From Thiodiazotropha sp040506275 (GTDB lineage: Bacteria; Pseudomonadota; Gammaproteobacteria; Chromatiales; Chromatiaceae), in contig JBEVXD010000010.1 in the NCBI GenBank assembly GCA_040506275.1, positions 1 through 64,000 of the forward strand: a stretch of 64,000 nt of DNA, written 5' to 3'. Below the pieces are notes generated by a model. That model made no database searches. It worked only from the letters and a program-made list of their open reading frames with translations, and was not told the DNA's origin. Position numbers and translations under genes: made by a program. Below, in pieces: positions 43,458 to 52,616 of the stretch; the first letter of the stretch is position 1, and every line of letters begins with the position of its first letter.

Positions 43458-44653
43458 TGAAAGGTTTAACCATCCTCGGTTCTACCGGTTCGATCGGTAT
43501 CAGTACGCTGGATGTAGTTGCCCGGCACCCGGATGAGTATAAAGTAGTCGCTTTGACTGCCAACAGGGATGTGCAGGGGATGCTTCGTCAATGTGCGCAA
43601 TTTCATCCTGAAATCGCAGTAATGGCGGATCAACAGTCTGCCAATCAGCTTGCTAAAGGTTTGAATGACCAGGGTCTGACAACAGAAGTTCTATCCGGTT
43701 TGAGGGGGTTGGAGATTGCTGCTTCCATGCCTCAGGCAAGCTGGGTTATGGCAGCAATTGTCGGTGCAGCAGGATTGCTGCCAGCACTGGCAGCCGTAAG
43801 AGCCGGTAAACGTCTGCTGCTTGCCAATAAGGAAGCCCTGGTGGTTGCTGGTGATCTGTTTATGCAGGAAGTGAAGGTCCATAACGCCCAGATTCTCCCC
43901 ATCGACAGTGAGCACAATGCTGTTTTCCAATGTATGCCTGATGATTATGAGGGTAAGCTGGCGCAATCAGGCATCAAGCGTATATTACTCACAGCTTCCG
44001 GTGGGCCATTTCGTAACACACCGCTTGATCTACTGCGTGATGTGACACCTGCTCAGGCTTGTGCGCATCCAAATTGGGAAATGGGCAGGAAGATATCAGT
44101 AGATTCGGCAACGATGATGAATAAGGGGCTGGAGGTTATTGAGGCTCACTGGTTGTTCAGGGCAGACCCAGATAAGATTGAAGTTGTGTTACATCCGCAA
44201 AGTGTAATCCACTCGATGGTCGAATATATTGATGGGTCGGTTTTAGCGCAACTTGGTCAGCCCGATATGCGCACTCCCATCGCTCATGCCCTCGCATGGC
44301 CAAAAAGGATTGAATCCGGAGTATCCAGTCTCGATCTTTTTCAGGTTGGTCGCCTCGACTTTGAAAAACCTGATTCAGACCGGTTTCCCTGTCTTGGATT
44401 GGCCTATCAGGCAATCAATAGTGGCGGGACGGCTTGTGCCGTCTTGAATGCTGCAAACGAGATTGCTGTCGATGCCTTTTTAAATGAGCGCCTGGGCTTT
44501 ACAGCTATTGCCGAGGTTGTAGAGGAGACGCTTCAGTTGCAACCTATCGAAAAGGTAACAGATCTGGATAGTCTGCTTGATGCAGACCGTAAGGCACGGA
44601 TCACCGCGGAACAAGTCCTGCAAAATAGGGTCTCAAGCTGCGGTATCGGCTGA
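43457..44653 (+). CDS. dxr: 1-deoxy-D-xylulose 5-phosphate reductoisomerase
   Basis: 398 residues (E. coli 398) from ATG 43457 with GGGGA five bases upstream; GTG 43454 is the alternative. NADPH site GSTGSIG, ANKEALV, PIDSEHNA (metal Asp and Glu), SGGPF, HPNWEMGRKISVDSATMMNKGLEVIEA and PQSVIHSMVEY are all present. Converts DXP to MEP, the committed step of the non-mevalonate isoprenoid pathway, which feeds uppS just upstream. Confidence 0.96.
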   Translation: MKGLTILGSTGSIGISTLDVVARHPDEYKVVALTANRDVQGMLRQCAQFHPEIAVMADQQSANQLAKGLNDQGLTTEVLSGLRGLEIAASMPQASWVMAAIVGAAGLLPALAAVRAGKRLLLANKEALVVAGDLFMQEVKVHNAQILPIDSEHNAVFQCMPDDYEGKLAQSGIKRILLTASGGPFRNTPLDLLRDVTPAQACAHPNWEMGRKISVDSATMMNKGLEVIEAHWLFRADPDKIEVVLHPQSVIHSMVEYIDGSVLAQLGQPDMRTPIAHALAWPKRIESGVSSLDLFQVGRLDFEKPDSDRFPCLGLAYQAINSGGTACAVLNAANEIAVDAFLNERLGFTAIAEVVEETLQLQPIEKVTDLDSLLDADRKARITAEQVLQNRVSSCGIG

Positions 44654-44662
44654 ATTGACAAT

Positions 44663-46033
44663 ATGAATTCACTACTCTTCACCATCGTCTCATTTATTTT
44701 CGCCCTTGCGATCTTGATTGCAGTGCATGAGTTCGGCCATTTTTGGGTGGCCCGAAAACTGGGTGTCAAGGTGCTGCGCTTCTCCATCGGTTTTGGCCGA
44801 CCTCTTTGGAAAAAAGTCAGTCCTGTTGATGGTACTGAATATGTAGTAGCAGCCATTCCCCTCGGTGGATATGTGAAGATGCTCGACGAGAGGGAGGCAC
44901 CTGTCCCTGAGTCAATGCAGGACCAGGCATTCAATAGGCAGTCACTTGGTGTACGAAGTGCGATTGTGGTAGCTGGGCCACTATTCAATTTTATATTTGC
45001 CATACTGGCCTTCTGGTTGATTTTTGTAACTGGCGATACCGGCCTTAAGCCCTTGATTGGTAAGGTGGAAGTGGGTTCCATTGCTGAGCAAAGTGGGTTT
45101 GCAGTTGGAGATCGGATACTCTCTGTTGGAGATGAATCAACGCCAACCTGGGAGAATGTTGTGTATGCGATGTTAGCCCAGGCACTGGATCAGGATGCAC
45201 TGGAGATCCGGATGCTCGACCGGGATCAGGATGAACGGCAGATACAACTGCCAAGCCACAATCTGTCTGAGCTGGCGGAAGAGGGGCGTCTGCTGACAAA
45301 TTTGGGTTTGACTCCGGATCGGCCGGATATACCCCCGATTATCGGTGAAGTGGTTCCTGGTGAGCCGGCAGAGTCTGCAGGACTTCAACCTGGTGATCTT
45401 ATCGTTCGGGTTGATGATCTTGATATCAGTGATTGGGTTGCATGGGTTGAATATGTCAGAGCACGTCCCAATCAGACACTACAGCTAGTGGTCGATCGAA
45501 GTGGAGATCAGCGCTTTCTGGAGGTTACCCCGAAAACCATGGTGCCTGATGAGGGTGAACCGTATGGCCGAATCGGAGCAGGTGCACAGAAACTACCGGA
45601 TAATCTTTGGGAAGACTATCGGGCTATCGTTCGCTATGGACCTCTCGATTCCATGGGGCATGCAGTACAAAAAAGCTGGGATCTATCAATCCTGATGCTC
45701 AGAATGCTGGGTAAAATGGTAATTGGTGAGGTCTCCGTTAAAAATCTTAGCGGGCCGATATCAATAGCTGATTCAGCTGGTAAATCAGCAAGTTACGGTG
45801 CTGTCTACTTTATAAAGTTTCTTGCTGTGGTGAGTATCAGTTTGGGTGTGTTGAATCTGTTACCCATTCCTGTATTGGATGGTGGACATCTATTCTATTT
45901 CCTCATCGAAGCGATAAAGGGCAAACCATTGTCCGACAAATTCATGGAACAGGGACAAAAGATCGGGCTACTTATCCTGCTGGGGGTAATGAGTCTTGCC
46001 TTCTATGTGGATTTGAATCGGTTTCTTGGATAG
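44663..46033 (+). CDS. rseP: Site-2 protease RseP
   Basis: 456 residues. Membrane zinc metalloprotease with HEFGHFWVAR (HExxH) in the first helix region, two PDZ domains (about 115–190 and 215–285), and the second metal site NLLPIPVLDGGHLFYF near residue 400. It cleaves the anti-sigma-E factor after DegS, releasing sigma-E. It precedes bamA, as in E. coli. Confidence 0.95.
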   Translation: MNSLLFTIVSFIFALAILIAVHEFGHFWVARKLGVKVLRFSIGFGRPLWKKVSPVDGTEYVVAAIPLGGYVKMLDEREAPVPESMQDQAFNRQSLGVRSAIVVAGPLFNFIFAILAFWLIFVTGDTGLKPLIGKVEVGSIAEQSGFAVGDRILSVGDESTPTWENVVYAMLAQALDQDALEIRMLDRDQDERQIQLPSHNLSELAEEGRLLTNLGLTPDRPDIPPIIGEVVPGEPAESAGLQPGDLIVRVDDLDISDWVAWVEYVRARPNQTLQLVVDRSGDQRFLEVTPKTMVPDEGEPYGRIGAGAQKLPDNLWEDYRAIVRYGPLDSMGHAVQKSWDLSILMLRMLGKMVIGEVSVKNLSGPISIADSAGKSASYGAVYFIKFLAVVSISLGVLNLLPIPVLDGGHLFYFLIEAIKGKPLSDKFMEQGQKIGLLILLGVMSLAFYVDLNRFLG

Positions 46034-46181
46034 TCCTGGCAGATGAATCAAAAGGATAGGTCTGTATCCTGAACTAATAAGATAACTTATACTTACGCCC
46101 TTTCGAATGATTGCTGATGTTTCGGGGGATTCTGCAAATAAGCAGCTAAATAATGAACAAACTCTGTTGTATCAAAACATA

Positions 46182-48473
46182 ATGCCATTTTCTTTGCGGA
46201 TTTTAACCACTCTATTGCTGCTTGGCGGTGTGCTGTTTCCACAGCTCGTTTCCGCTTTTGTCGTCGAAGATATTCGCGTCGAAGGGTTGCAACGTATTTC
46301 AGCCGGTACAGTTTTCAACTATCTGCCGGTCAAAACCGGTGATGAGGTAAATGCTGGAAATACCGCCCGGATTATCCGTGCGCTTCACAAAACCGGTTTC
46401 TTTCAAGAGATTCGTCTGGAACGTGAAGGTGACGTGTTAATTGTATTCGTCCATGAACGGCCGGCTATCGCAGAGATCAATATCAGCGGTAATAAGGATC
46501 TGGATAATGACCGGCTGTTGATGGGTCTTAAGGATATCGGTTTGGCAGAAGGACGGGTCTTCAAACGATCTCTGCTGGAGCAGGTAGAACAGGAGCTCAA
46601 TCGGCAATATTTCGCACGGGGTAAGTATGGCGTAAAGATCGAATCCACGGTCACACCTCTTGAGCGCAATAGGGTTGGGGTGGATATTGAGATCTCTGAA
46701 GGTTTGACTGCGCGTATCAAGCATATCAACATCATCGGTAATAAGGCCTATGAGGATGACGATCTGCTGGATGAGCTGGAACTGGGAATTCCTGCCTGGT
46801 ATGCAATATTTTCAAGTAAGGATAAGTACTCCAAGCAGGCCCTGTCGGGCGATTTGGAGACCATACGCTCTTTCTACCTAGATCGGGGGTATATCGATTT
46901 CAAGATCGAGTCGACCCAAGTCTCCATAACCCCCGATAAGAAAGATATCTACATTACCATCGCCCTCAATGAGGGAGATGTATTTACCCTGAGTGACATT
47001 AAGCTGGCCGGTGATCTTGAGTTGGATGAAGAGGAGCTTTTTCCTCTGATCCACCTGCGACGGGGAGGCGTGTTCTCTCGAAAACGGGTAACTGCAAGTG
47101 CAGAACGGCTTAACAAGAAATATTCGGATGCCGGTTATGCCTTTGCCAATGTGAATAGCATTCCTGACATCGACAGGGAGAACCGTAAGGTTGCCATTAC
47201 ATACTTCGTCGACCCTGGAAAGCGGGTTTATGTCCGCTATATCAATATAGTCGGAAATTCCACCACCAGGGATGAGGTGCTGCGACGTGAACTGCGCCAG
47301 ATGGAATCGGCCTGGTTCTCAGGTGAGAAGACCCGACTCTCACGAGAGCGCCTGCAACGGTTGGGTTTCTTTAATGAAGTTAACATGGAAACTCCCGCAG
47401 TACCGGGAACCACTGACCTGGTGGATGTCAATCTGAGTGTAACCGAAGCGGCATCAGGCAGTTTGAGCGCGGGTGTCGGGTACTCCGAGACCCAGGGTGT
47501 ACTGTTCAATGCCAGTATCAGCCAGAATAATTTTCTGGGTACGGGTAAACGGGTCAGTGCCGGCTTTGATACCAGTGATGCCACCAAAAAGGTAACTGTT
47601 GTCTATACTGATCCCTACTATACGATTGATGGGGTCAGTCAGGGGTATGAGATGAGTTATCGGGAAACCGACTACTCTGAGCTCAATATATCCAGTTACT
47701 CTACCGATGTCGGGCGTTTGGGGATCAACTTTGGCATACCGGTTACTGAATATGATCGATTGAAGTTCAGTCTCGCTTATGAGCGTACAAAGTTCTTCAT
47801 AGGGTCATCTCCTTCAGATGAGATCGAATCATTTCTTGAGGAGAATGGCGAGAGATTCTCTGATTTTGAACTGGTCGGTAGTTGGATTCGTGATACGCGC
47901 GATCGAGCGATTTTTCCTAATCGGGGTGGGCGCCAGATCTTCTCTGCGGAATTGAACACACCGGGTAGTGATTTGCAGTACTATCGCCTGAGCTATCGCA
48001 ATGCCCAATATTTCCCACTCACCAGCAGTTTGACCTTAAAGCTGAACGGTGAACTGGGATATGGCGATGGTTACGGGAATAATGATGAACTACCGTTTTT
48101 TCGCAATTTCTACGCGGGTGGCATTGGATCTGTCAGGGCATTCGAGGAAAACACCTTAGGCCCCACAGATTCCCAGGATGATGCACTGGGTGCAAATGCT
48201 AGAATCGTGGGTCAGATGGAGTTACTGTTCCCGATCTTTGGTGATGATTTCAAGGATACAGTGCGTGCCGGTATGTTTGTCGATGTGGGTAACGTATTCG
48301 ATCTGGCAAACGACCAAGAAATTAAGTGGGATGAATTTAGGGCTTCGACCGGTCTAATGTTATCCTGGTTTTCTCCAGTAGGTGCGCTCTCATTCAGTTT
48401 GGGATACCCGCTAAAAGAGGAAGAGGGTGACGATACAAAATCGCTTCAATTCAGAATTGGTAGCGGATTCTAA
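46182..48473 (+). CDS. bamA: Outer membrane assembly factor BamA
   Basis: 763 residues from ATG 46182, chosen for the signal peptide (RILTTLLLLGGVLFPQLVSA); the open frame continues upstream to 46107. Five POTRA domains start at FVVEDIRVEGLQRISAGTVFNYLPVK, followed by a 16-strand beta-barrel ending IGSGF (final Phe). The loop-6 signature is VRAFEENTLGP (R652 kept, Gly replaced by Ala653) rather than the usual VRGF. It inserts outer-membrane proteins. Confidence 0.95.
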   Translation: MPFSLRILTTLLLLGGVLFPQLVSAFVVEDIRVEGLQRISAGTVFNYLPVKTGDEVNAGNTARIIRALHKTGFFQEIRLEREGDVLIVFVHERPAIAEINISGNKDLDNDRLLMGLKDIGLAEGRVFKRSLLEQVEQELNRQYFARGKYGVKIESTVTPLERNRVGVDIEISEGLTARIKHINIIGNKAYEDDDLLDELELGIPAWYAIFSSKDKYSKQALSGDLETIRSFYLDRGYIDFKIESTQVSITPDKKDIYITIALNEGDVFTLSDIKLAGDLELDEEELFPLIHLRRGGVFSRKRVTASAERLNKKYSDAGYAFANVNSIPDIDRENRKVAITYFVDPGKRVYVRYINIVGNSTTRDEVLRRELRQMESAWFSGEKTRLSRERLQRLGFFNEVNMETPAVPGTTDLVDVNLSVTEAASGSLSAGVGYSETQGVLFNASISQNNFLGTGKRVSAGFDTSDATKKVTVVYTDPYYTIDGVSQGYEMSYRETDYSELNISSYSTDVGRLGINFGIPVTEYDRLKFSLAYERTKFFIGSSPSDEIESFLEENGERFSDFELVGSWIRDTRDRAIFPNRGGRQIFSAELNTPGSDLQYYRLSYRNAQYFPLTSSLTLKLNGELGYGDGYGNNDELPFFRNFYAGGIGSVRAFEENTLGPTDSQDDALGANARIVGQMELLFPIFGDDFKDTVRAGMFVDVGNVFDLANDQEIKWDEFRASTGLMLSWFSPVGALSFSLGYPLKEEEGDDTKSLQFRIGSGF

Positions 48474-48494
48474 AATTAATTAGGGAGTTGATGG

Positions 48495-49010
48495 GTGAAC
48501 TCATTACGAATATTTCTAGTTGCTTTGATATTGGTTGTATCTGCTTCGAGCAGTGCCAACGCCGAGGAGTATCGCATTGCGTTTGTAAATGCGACAAAAG
48601 TCTTTGAAGAGTCGCCACAGTATAAAACGGCTCGGGAGCGGTTACAGACAGAGTTTTCCCGCAGGGAAAAAGATCTCCTGGCCTCGCAAAAGCAGCTTAA
48701 ACAACTCGAAGAAAAGTTACAGAGAGATGGCTCTGTGATGAGCGAATCAGAGGTAAAACGGCTGGAACGGGACATTCTCAGCCGCAGCCGAAAGTTAAAG
48801 AATGCGCAGACTGAGTTTCGTGAAGACCTCAACCTCCGCCAGAATGAGGAGTTCAAGAAGCTCCGTCAACAGGTTCGCGAGGTGATCCAAGAAGTGGGTA
48901 AGAGCGAAAATATTGATTTGATCGTCTCAGATGGTGTGGTCTACTTCAGTAAAAAGATAGATATATCTGAGAAGGTGCTTGAGAAGCTCCGTAATAGAAA
49001 AGCAGAATAG
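48495..49010 (+). CDS. skp: Periplasmic chaperone Skp/OmpH
   Basis: 171 residues from GTG 48495, with AGGGAG at 48482–48487; an ATG at 48491 is out of frame. Signal peptide (RIFLVALILVVSASSSANA), beta core YRIAFVNATKVFEESPQYKTA, and long coiled-coil arms (LQTEFSRREKDLLASQKQLKQLEEKL…). It holds unfolded outer-membrane proteins in the periplasm. It sits between bamA and lpxD, the canonical place. Confidence 0.94.
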   Translation: MNSLRIFLVALILVVSASSSANAEEYRIAFVNATKVFEESPQYKTARERLQTEFSRREKDLLASQKQLKQLEEKLQRDGSVMSESEVKRLERDILSRSRKLKNAQTEFREDLNLRQNEEFKKLRQQVREVIQEVGKSENIDLIVSDGVVYFSKKIDISEKVLEKLRNRKAE

Positions 49011-49025
49011 TTTGGGTTAGTACAC

Positions 49026-50063
49026 TTGTCGAATCGACTTGGAGATATTGCTGAGGCAATCGGGGCCGAACTTCGTGGAGACCCAGAGCTACGAATTGAA
49101 GGTGTTGGTACCCTGCAGGGCGCCAGTTCAGGTCAACTGAGTTTTCTCAGCAATACAGCATATCGTCGCTACCTTAAGGAGACGGGTGCTTCTGCTGTGA
49201 TCCTGCCTGAAGATGCGGCTATGGATTGCCCAGTGGCATCGCTGATTACCGATAATCCCTATCTGGCCTATGCCCGCGCCGCTACGATGCTGTCTCCTGT
49301 CGAGCCAGCCAAAGCCGGTATTGCTGAATCGGCAGTTGTAGCTGATTCGGCTCTGATTGATGACAGTGCTAGAGTCGAAGCTTGCTGTGTGATTGGAGAG
49401 CGGGTCAAGATTGGGGCAGGTGTAATCATTGGTTCCGGCTCTGTTATTGAAGCAGATTGTGAAATCGGCGAGCAGACTCGGTTAGTTGCCCGCGTAACGC
49501 TTTGTCATCGGACCCGAATCGGTGATCGGTGTTTGATACACCCCGGAGCGGTGCTTGGTGCAGACGGGTTTGGACTGGCTAATGATCAAGGCAAATGGAT
49601 CAAGGTGCCTCAGCTGGGTCGGGTATGGGTCGGCGATGATGTGGAGATTGGTGCCAATACCACAGTTGACCGTGGTGCCTTGGAAGATACGATTCTGCAT
49701 GACGGCGTCAAGCTGGATAATATGGTCATGATCGCGCACAACGTGGAAGTAGGGGAACATACCGCAATGGCCGGTTGCTCCGGGATTGCTGGTTCTACAA
49801 AAGTTGGTCGTTACTGTACTGTCGGCGGTCAAACCGGTCTGGCAGGGCATTTGACGATAGGTGATAATGTACATTTTTCAGGGGCAACCATGGTGTCACG
49901 ATCGTTTTCCGAGCCAGGCTATTACACTGGCAATCTGCCCGCCATGGAGAATGGTGCCTGGCGTAAGATGATTGCCAGGCTCAGGCATCTTGATGGGATG
50001 GCCAAAGACTTGAAATTACTAAAAAAAGCAGTGAAAACTCTCACCGGAGAGTCATTCAAATGA
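49026..50063 (+). CDS. lpxD: UDP-3-O-acylglucosamine N-acyltransferase LpxD
   Basis: 345 residues from TTG 49026 (E. coli 341). N-terminal uridine-binding domain, then left-handed beta-helix hexapeptide repeats with ADGFGLANDQGKWIKVPQLGRV, VDRGALEDT and MVMIAHNVEVGEHTAMAG (catalytic His). It adds the N-linked 3-OH acyl chain in lipid A synthesis. The upstream ribosome site (GGGTTAG) is poor, so translation may be coupled to skp. Confidence 0.94.
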   Translation: MSNRLGDIAEAIGAELRGDPELRIEGVGTLQGASSGQLSFLSNTAYRRYLKETGASAVILPEDAAMDCPVASLITDNPYLAYARAATMLSPVEPAKAGIAESAVVADSALIDDSARVEACCVIGERVKIGAGVIIGSGSVIEADCEIGEQTRLVARVTLCHRTRIGDRCLIHPGAVLGADGFGLANDQGKWIKVPQLGRVWVGDDVEIGANTTVDRGALEDTILHDGVKLDNMVMIAHNVEVGEHTAMAGCSGIAGSTKVGRYCTVGGQTGLAGHLTIGDNVHFSGATMVSRSFSEPGYYTGNLPAMENGAWRKMIARLRHLDGMAKDLKLLKKAVKTLTGESFK

Positions 50064-50091
50064 GAAGCATGAGTCATGGGAGGAGGGTAGT

Positions 50092-50541
50092 TTGATCGCT
50101 ATGGATATCAATAAGGTGCTGAGCCTGTTGCCGCATCGTTACCCTTTTCTGCTCATAGACCGGGTCATGGAATATGAAAAAGATACCCGCTTGCGAGCCC
50201 TGAAGAATGTCACCTATAACGAACCCTTTTTCAATGGACATTTTCCGGTACAACCGGTTATGCCCGGTGTTTTGATTGTGGAGGCGATGGCCCAGGCAAC
50301 CGGCCTATTGGCTATGGAGTCCAATCCCGATACGGTCAACGAAACCACCATCTATCTATTTGTCGGTATTGATAAGGCGCGTTTTAAACAGCAGGTCGAG
50401 CCTGGTGATCAACTGATCATCGAGGTTTTGCAGAATAAGATGAAACGGGGTATTGGATTCTACACCTGCTCAGCGACAGTGGAGGGCAGAACTGTTGCCA
50501 CTGCAGAGATCATGTGTACTGCCAGGGAGATAGGCAGCTGA
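50092..50541 (+). CDS. fabZ: 3-hydroxyacyl-ACP dehydratase FabZ
   Basis: 149 residues from TTG 50092, since AGGAGG at 50081–50086 is five bases upstream; ATG 50101 is 14 bases away. LPHRYPFLLIDRV, PFFNGHFPVQPVMPGVLIVEAMAQATG (catalytic His and Glu) and the hotdog fold are intact. It dehydrates 3-hydroxyacyl-ACP in fatty acid elongation and competes with LpxA/LpxD for hydroxyacyl-ACP. It overlaps lpxA. Confidence 0.95.
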   Translation: MIAMDINKVLSLLPHRYPFLLIDRVMEYEKDTRLRALKNVTYNEPFFNGHFPVQPVMPGVLIVEAMAQATGLLAMESNPDTVNETTIYLFVGIDKARFKQQVEPGDQLIIEVLQNKMKRGIGFYTCSATVEGRTVATAEIMCTAREIGS

Positions 50542-51308
50542 TCGATTCGCGCGCAGTCATAGATCCAAAAGCCGAGTTGGAAGAGGGGGTCAGTGTCGGA
50601 CCTTTCTCAATTATCGGTGCGGATGTGAGTATTGCTGCAGGCACAGTGATAGGCCCACATGTGGTTATCAATGGGCCTACACGTATCGGTAGAGATAACC
50701 GCTTCTATCAGTTCGCTTCTGTAGGAGAAGAGCCCCAGGATAAAAAGTATGCTGGAGAACCGACTGTTCTGGAGATAGGCGACCGCAATGTAGTGCGGGA
50801 GTTTGCCACGCTACACCGGGGCACGGTTCAGGATCAGGGAATAACCCGCATCGGTGACGACAATCTTTTGATGGCCTATATTCATGTAGCACACGATTGC
50901 GTATTGGGTAACAACGTAATACTGGCTAATGCGGCCTCACTGGGCGGGCATGTGGAGATCGGTGACCATGCCATTTTGGGTGGCTTCACCAAAGTACATC
51001 AGTTTTGTCGTATCGGTGCACATAGCTTTTCCGGTATGGGATCTGCGATCAATATGGATCTGCCTCCCTATTTCATGGCTGCTGGGCAACCAACCAAGCC
51101 CCATGGGATCAATCGTGAAGGATTGAGTCGGAGAGGGTTCAGTCAGCAGGCAATAAAGCAGATCAAGCAGGCATATAAAATCATATATAATTCCGGACAA
51201 CGCCTGGAAGCTGCGAGAGAAGAGGTTGAAACGCTGGCCTCAGATACACCTGAATTGAAAATCCTGTTGGAATTTCTTTCTCATAGTGGTCGCGGCATCC
51301 TGCGATAA
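50514..51308 (+). CDS. lpxA: UDP-N-acetylglucosamine acyltransferase LpxA
   Basis: Up to 264 residues from GTG 50514. The alignment with E. coli LpxA (MIDKSAFVHP) begins at LIDSRAVIDP, so a CTG at 50538 overlapping the fabZ stop (CTGA) may be the real start, giving 256 residues. Hexapeptide beta-helix with IGRDNRFYQFASVGEEPQDKKYAGEPT, YIHVAHDCVLGN (catalytic His), and a C-terminal helical domain (GLSRRGFSQQAIKQIKQAYKIIY). First step of lipid A synthesis. Confidence 0.94.
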   Translation: MYCQGDRQLIDSRAVIDPKAELEEGVSVGPFSIIGADVSIAAGTVIGPHVVINGPTRIGRDNRFYQFASVGEEPQDKKYAGEPTVLEIGDRNVVREFATLHRGTVQDQGITRIGDDNLLMAYIHVAHDCVLGNNVILANAASLGGHVEIGDHAILGGFTKVHQFCRIGAHSFSGMGSAINMDLPPYFMAAGQPTKPHGINREGLSRRGFSQQAIKQIKQAYKIIYNSGQRLEAAREEVETLASDTPELKILLEFLSHSGRGILR

Positions 51309-51343
51309 CATACTGTCTCAACAAGTATTCAGAGCGCCCTCTG

Positions 51344-52513
51344 ATGCAGCCTAATACAACACAACATAGCAAACGAATTGGCATCATTGTTAATGAAGTG
51401 TCCGGTGATCAACTGGCTGCAGCATTGATCGAGGCGCTGCGTACAAAATCTCCCGAGATGGTTTTTGAAGGGATGACCGGGCCACTGATGGAAGCAGCCG
51501 GTTGTCGTTCCCTGGCTAGCATGGATCCGGTAATGGGGTTGGTTGAAGTGCTGGGTCATCTGCCAGGACTGTTGAAAACCCGTCGCCAATTGGTGAATCA
51601 CTTCCTCAATCATCCACCTGATCTGGTACTTGGAGTAGATGCTCCTGATTTTAATCTGGTGTTGGAAACCAAACTCAAATCGTCAGGTATCAAGACCGCT
51701 CATTGGGTTAGTCCCACCGTTTGGGCCTGGCGTCAGGGGCGGGTAAAAAAGTTGCGCCAAGCGGTTGATCTCATGCTCTGTATCTTCGATTTTGAGGTGG
51801 AATTTCTAGACAAGCATCAGGTGCCAGCGGCCTATGTGGGGCATCCATTGGCGGACCAGATTCCACTCCAGCCTCGCGATCCAGGTGAGGTGAGAAATAA
51901 CTTGGGTCTAGATCCTGAAAAACCGGTTGTGGCACTACTTCCAGGCAGCCGCATGAGTGAAGTCAGTCGCCTGGCAGAACCATTCGTGGAGACTGCTGCC
52001 TGGTTGAAGAGGCAAAAGCCTGAGCTGCAATTTGTAGCGCCCATGGTCAATGGGAAGATCAGGCAGGCCTTTAGTGAAGTAATACGCAACCACTCCCCCG
52101 AAGTCTCAATCAAACTGCTCAACGGCCAACCCAGAGAGGCGATTGGTGCAGCAGATGTAGTATTAACTGCCTCGGGTACTGCAACCCTCGAGACTTTACT
52201 GTTAAAAAAGCCTATGGTGGTGGCTTATAAAGTGTCGCCGATGACTGCCTGGCTGATACGACGTTTTGATCTTTTGAAGACACCCTACGTGGCAATTGCT
52301 AATCTGTTGAGTGAGCGGATGTTGGCACCGGAGTTTCTACAGGAGGCGTGTCAGGCTGAGATCCTGGGACAAGCATTGCTCAATCTACTTGATGATCCTC
52401 AACACCGAGAGGAAATTGCAATGAGTTACCAAAAGATCCACCAGCGTCTTAAACAGGATGCTGCCTCACGGGCCGCTGAACTGATCATTGAACTGATTGA
52501 GTCACGCAAATGA
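51344..52513 (+). CDS. lpxB: Lipid-A-disaccharide synthase LpxB
   Basis: 389 residues (E. coli 382). GT-B glycosyltransferase family 19: GVDAPDFNLVLETKLKSSGIKTAHWVSPTVWAWRQGRVKKL, LPGSRMSEVSRL, LTASGTATLETLLLKKPMVVAYK. The N-terminal loop reads NEVSGDQLAAALIEAL where E. coli has GEASGDILGAGLI. It condenses UDP-2,3-diacylglucosamine with lipid X. Normally followed by rnhB; here an acyl-CoA ligase is inserted. Confidence 0.94.
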   Translation: MQPNTTQHSKRIGIIVNEVSGDQLAAALIEALRTKSPEMVFEGMTGPLMEAAGCRSLASMDPVMGLVEVLGHLPGLLKTRRQLVNHFLNHPPDLVLGVDAPDFNLVLETKLKSSGIKTAHWVSPTVWAWRQGRVKKLRQAVDLMLCIFDFEVEFLDKHQVPAAYVGHPLADQIPLQPRDPGEVRNNLGLDPEKPVVALLPGSRMSEVSRLAEPFVETAAWLKRQKPELQFVAPMVNGKIRQAFSEVIRNHSPEVSIKLLNGQPREAIGAADVVLTASGTATLETLLLKKPMVVAYKVSPMTAWLIRRFDLLKTPYVAIANLLSERMLAPEFLQEACQAEILGQALLNLLDDPQHREEIAMSYQKIHQRLKQDAASRAAELIIELIESRK

Positions 52514-52616
52514 AAATACTTCAATTACTTTTGCTATTAGACAGATTCCCAATTATTTGCTCTGATGCTAGATGAGTTTTTTAAAGCACAAAACGTAGGG
52601 AAACATACTTCGATCA

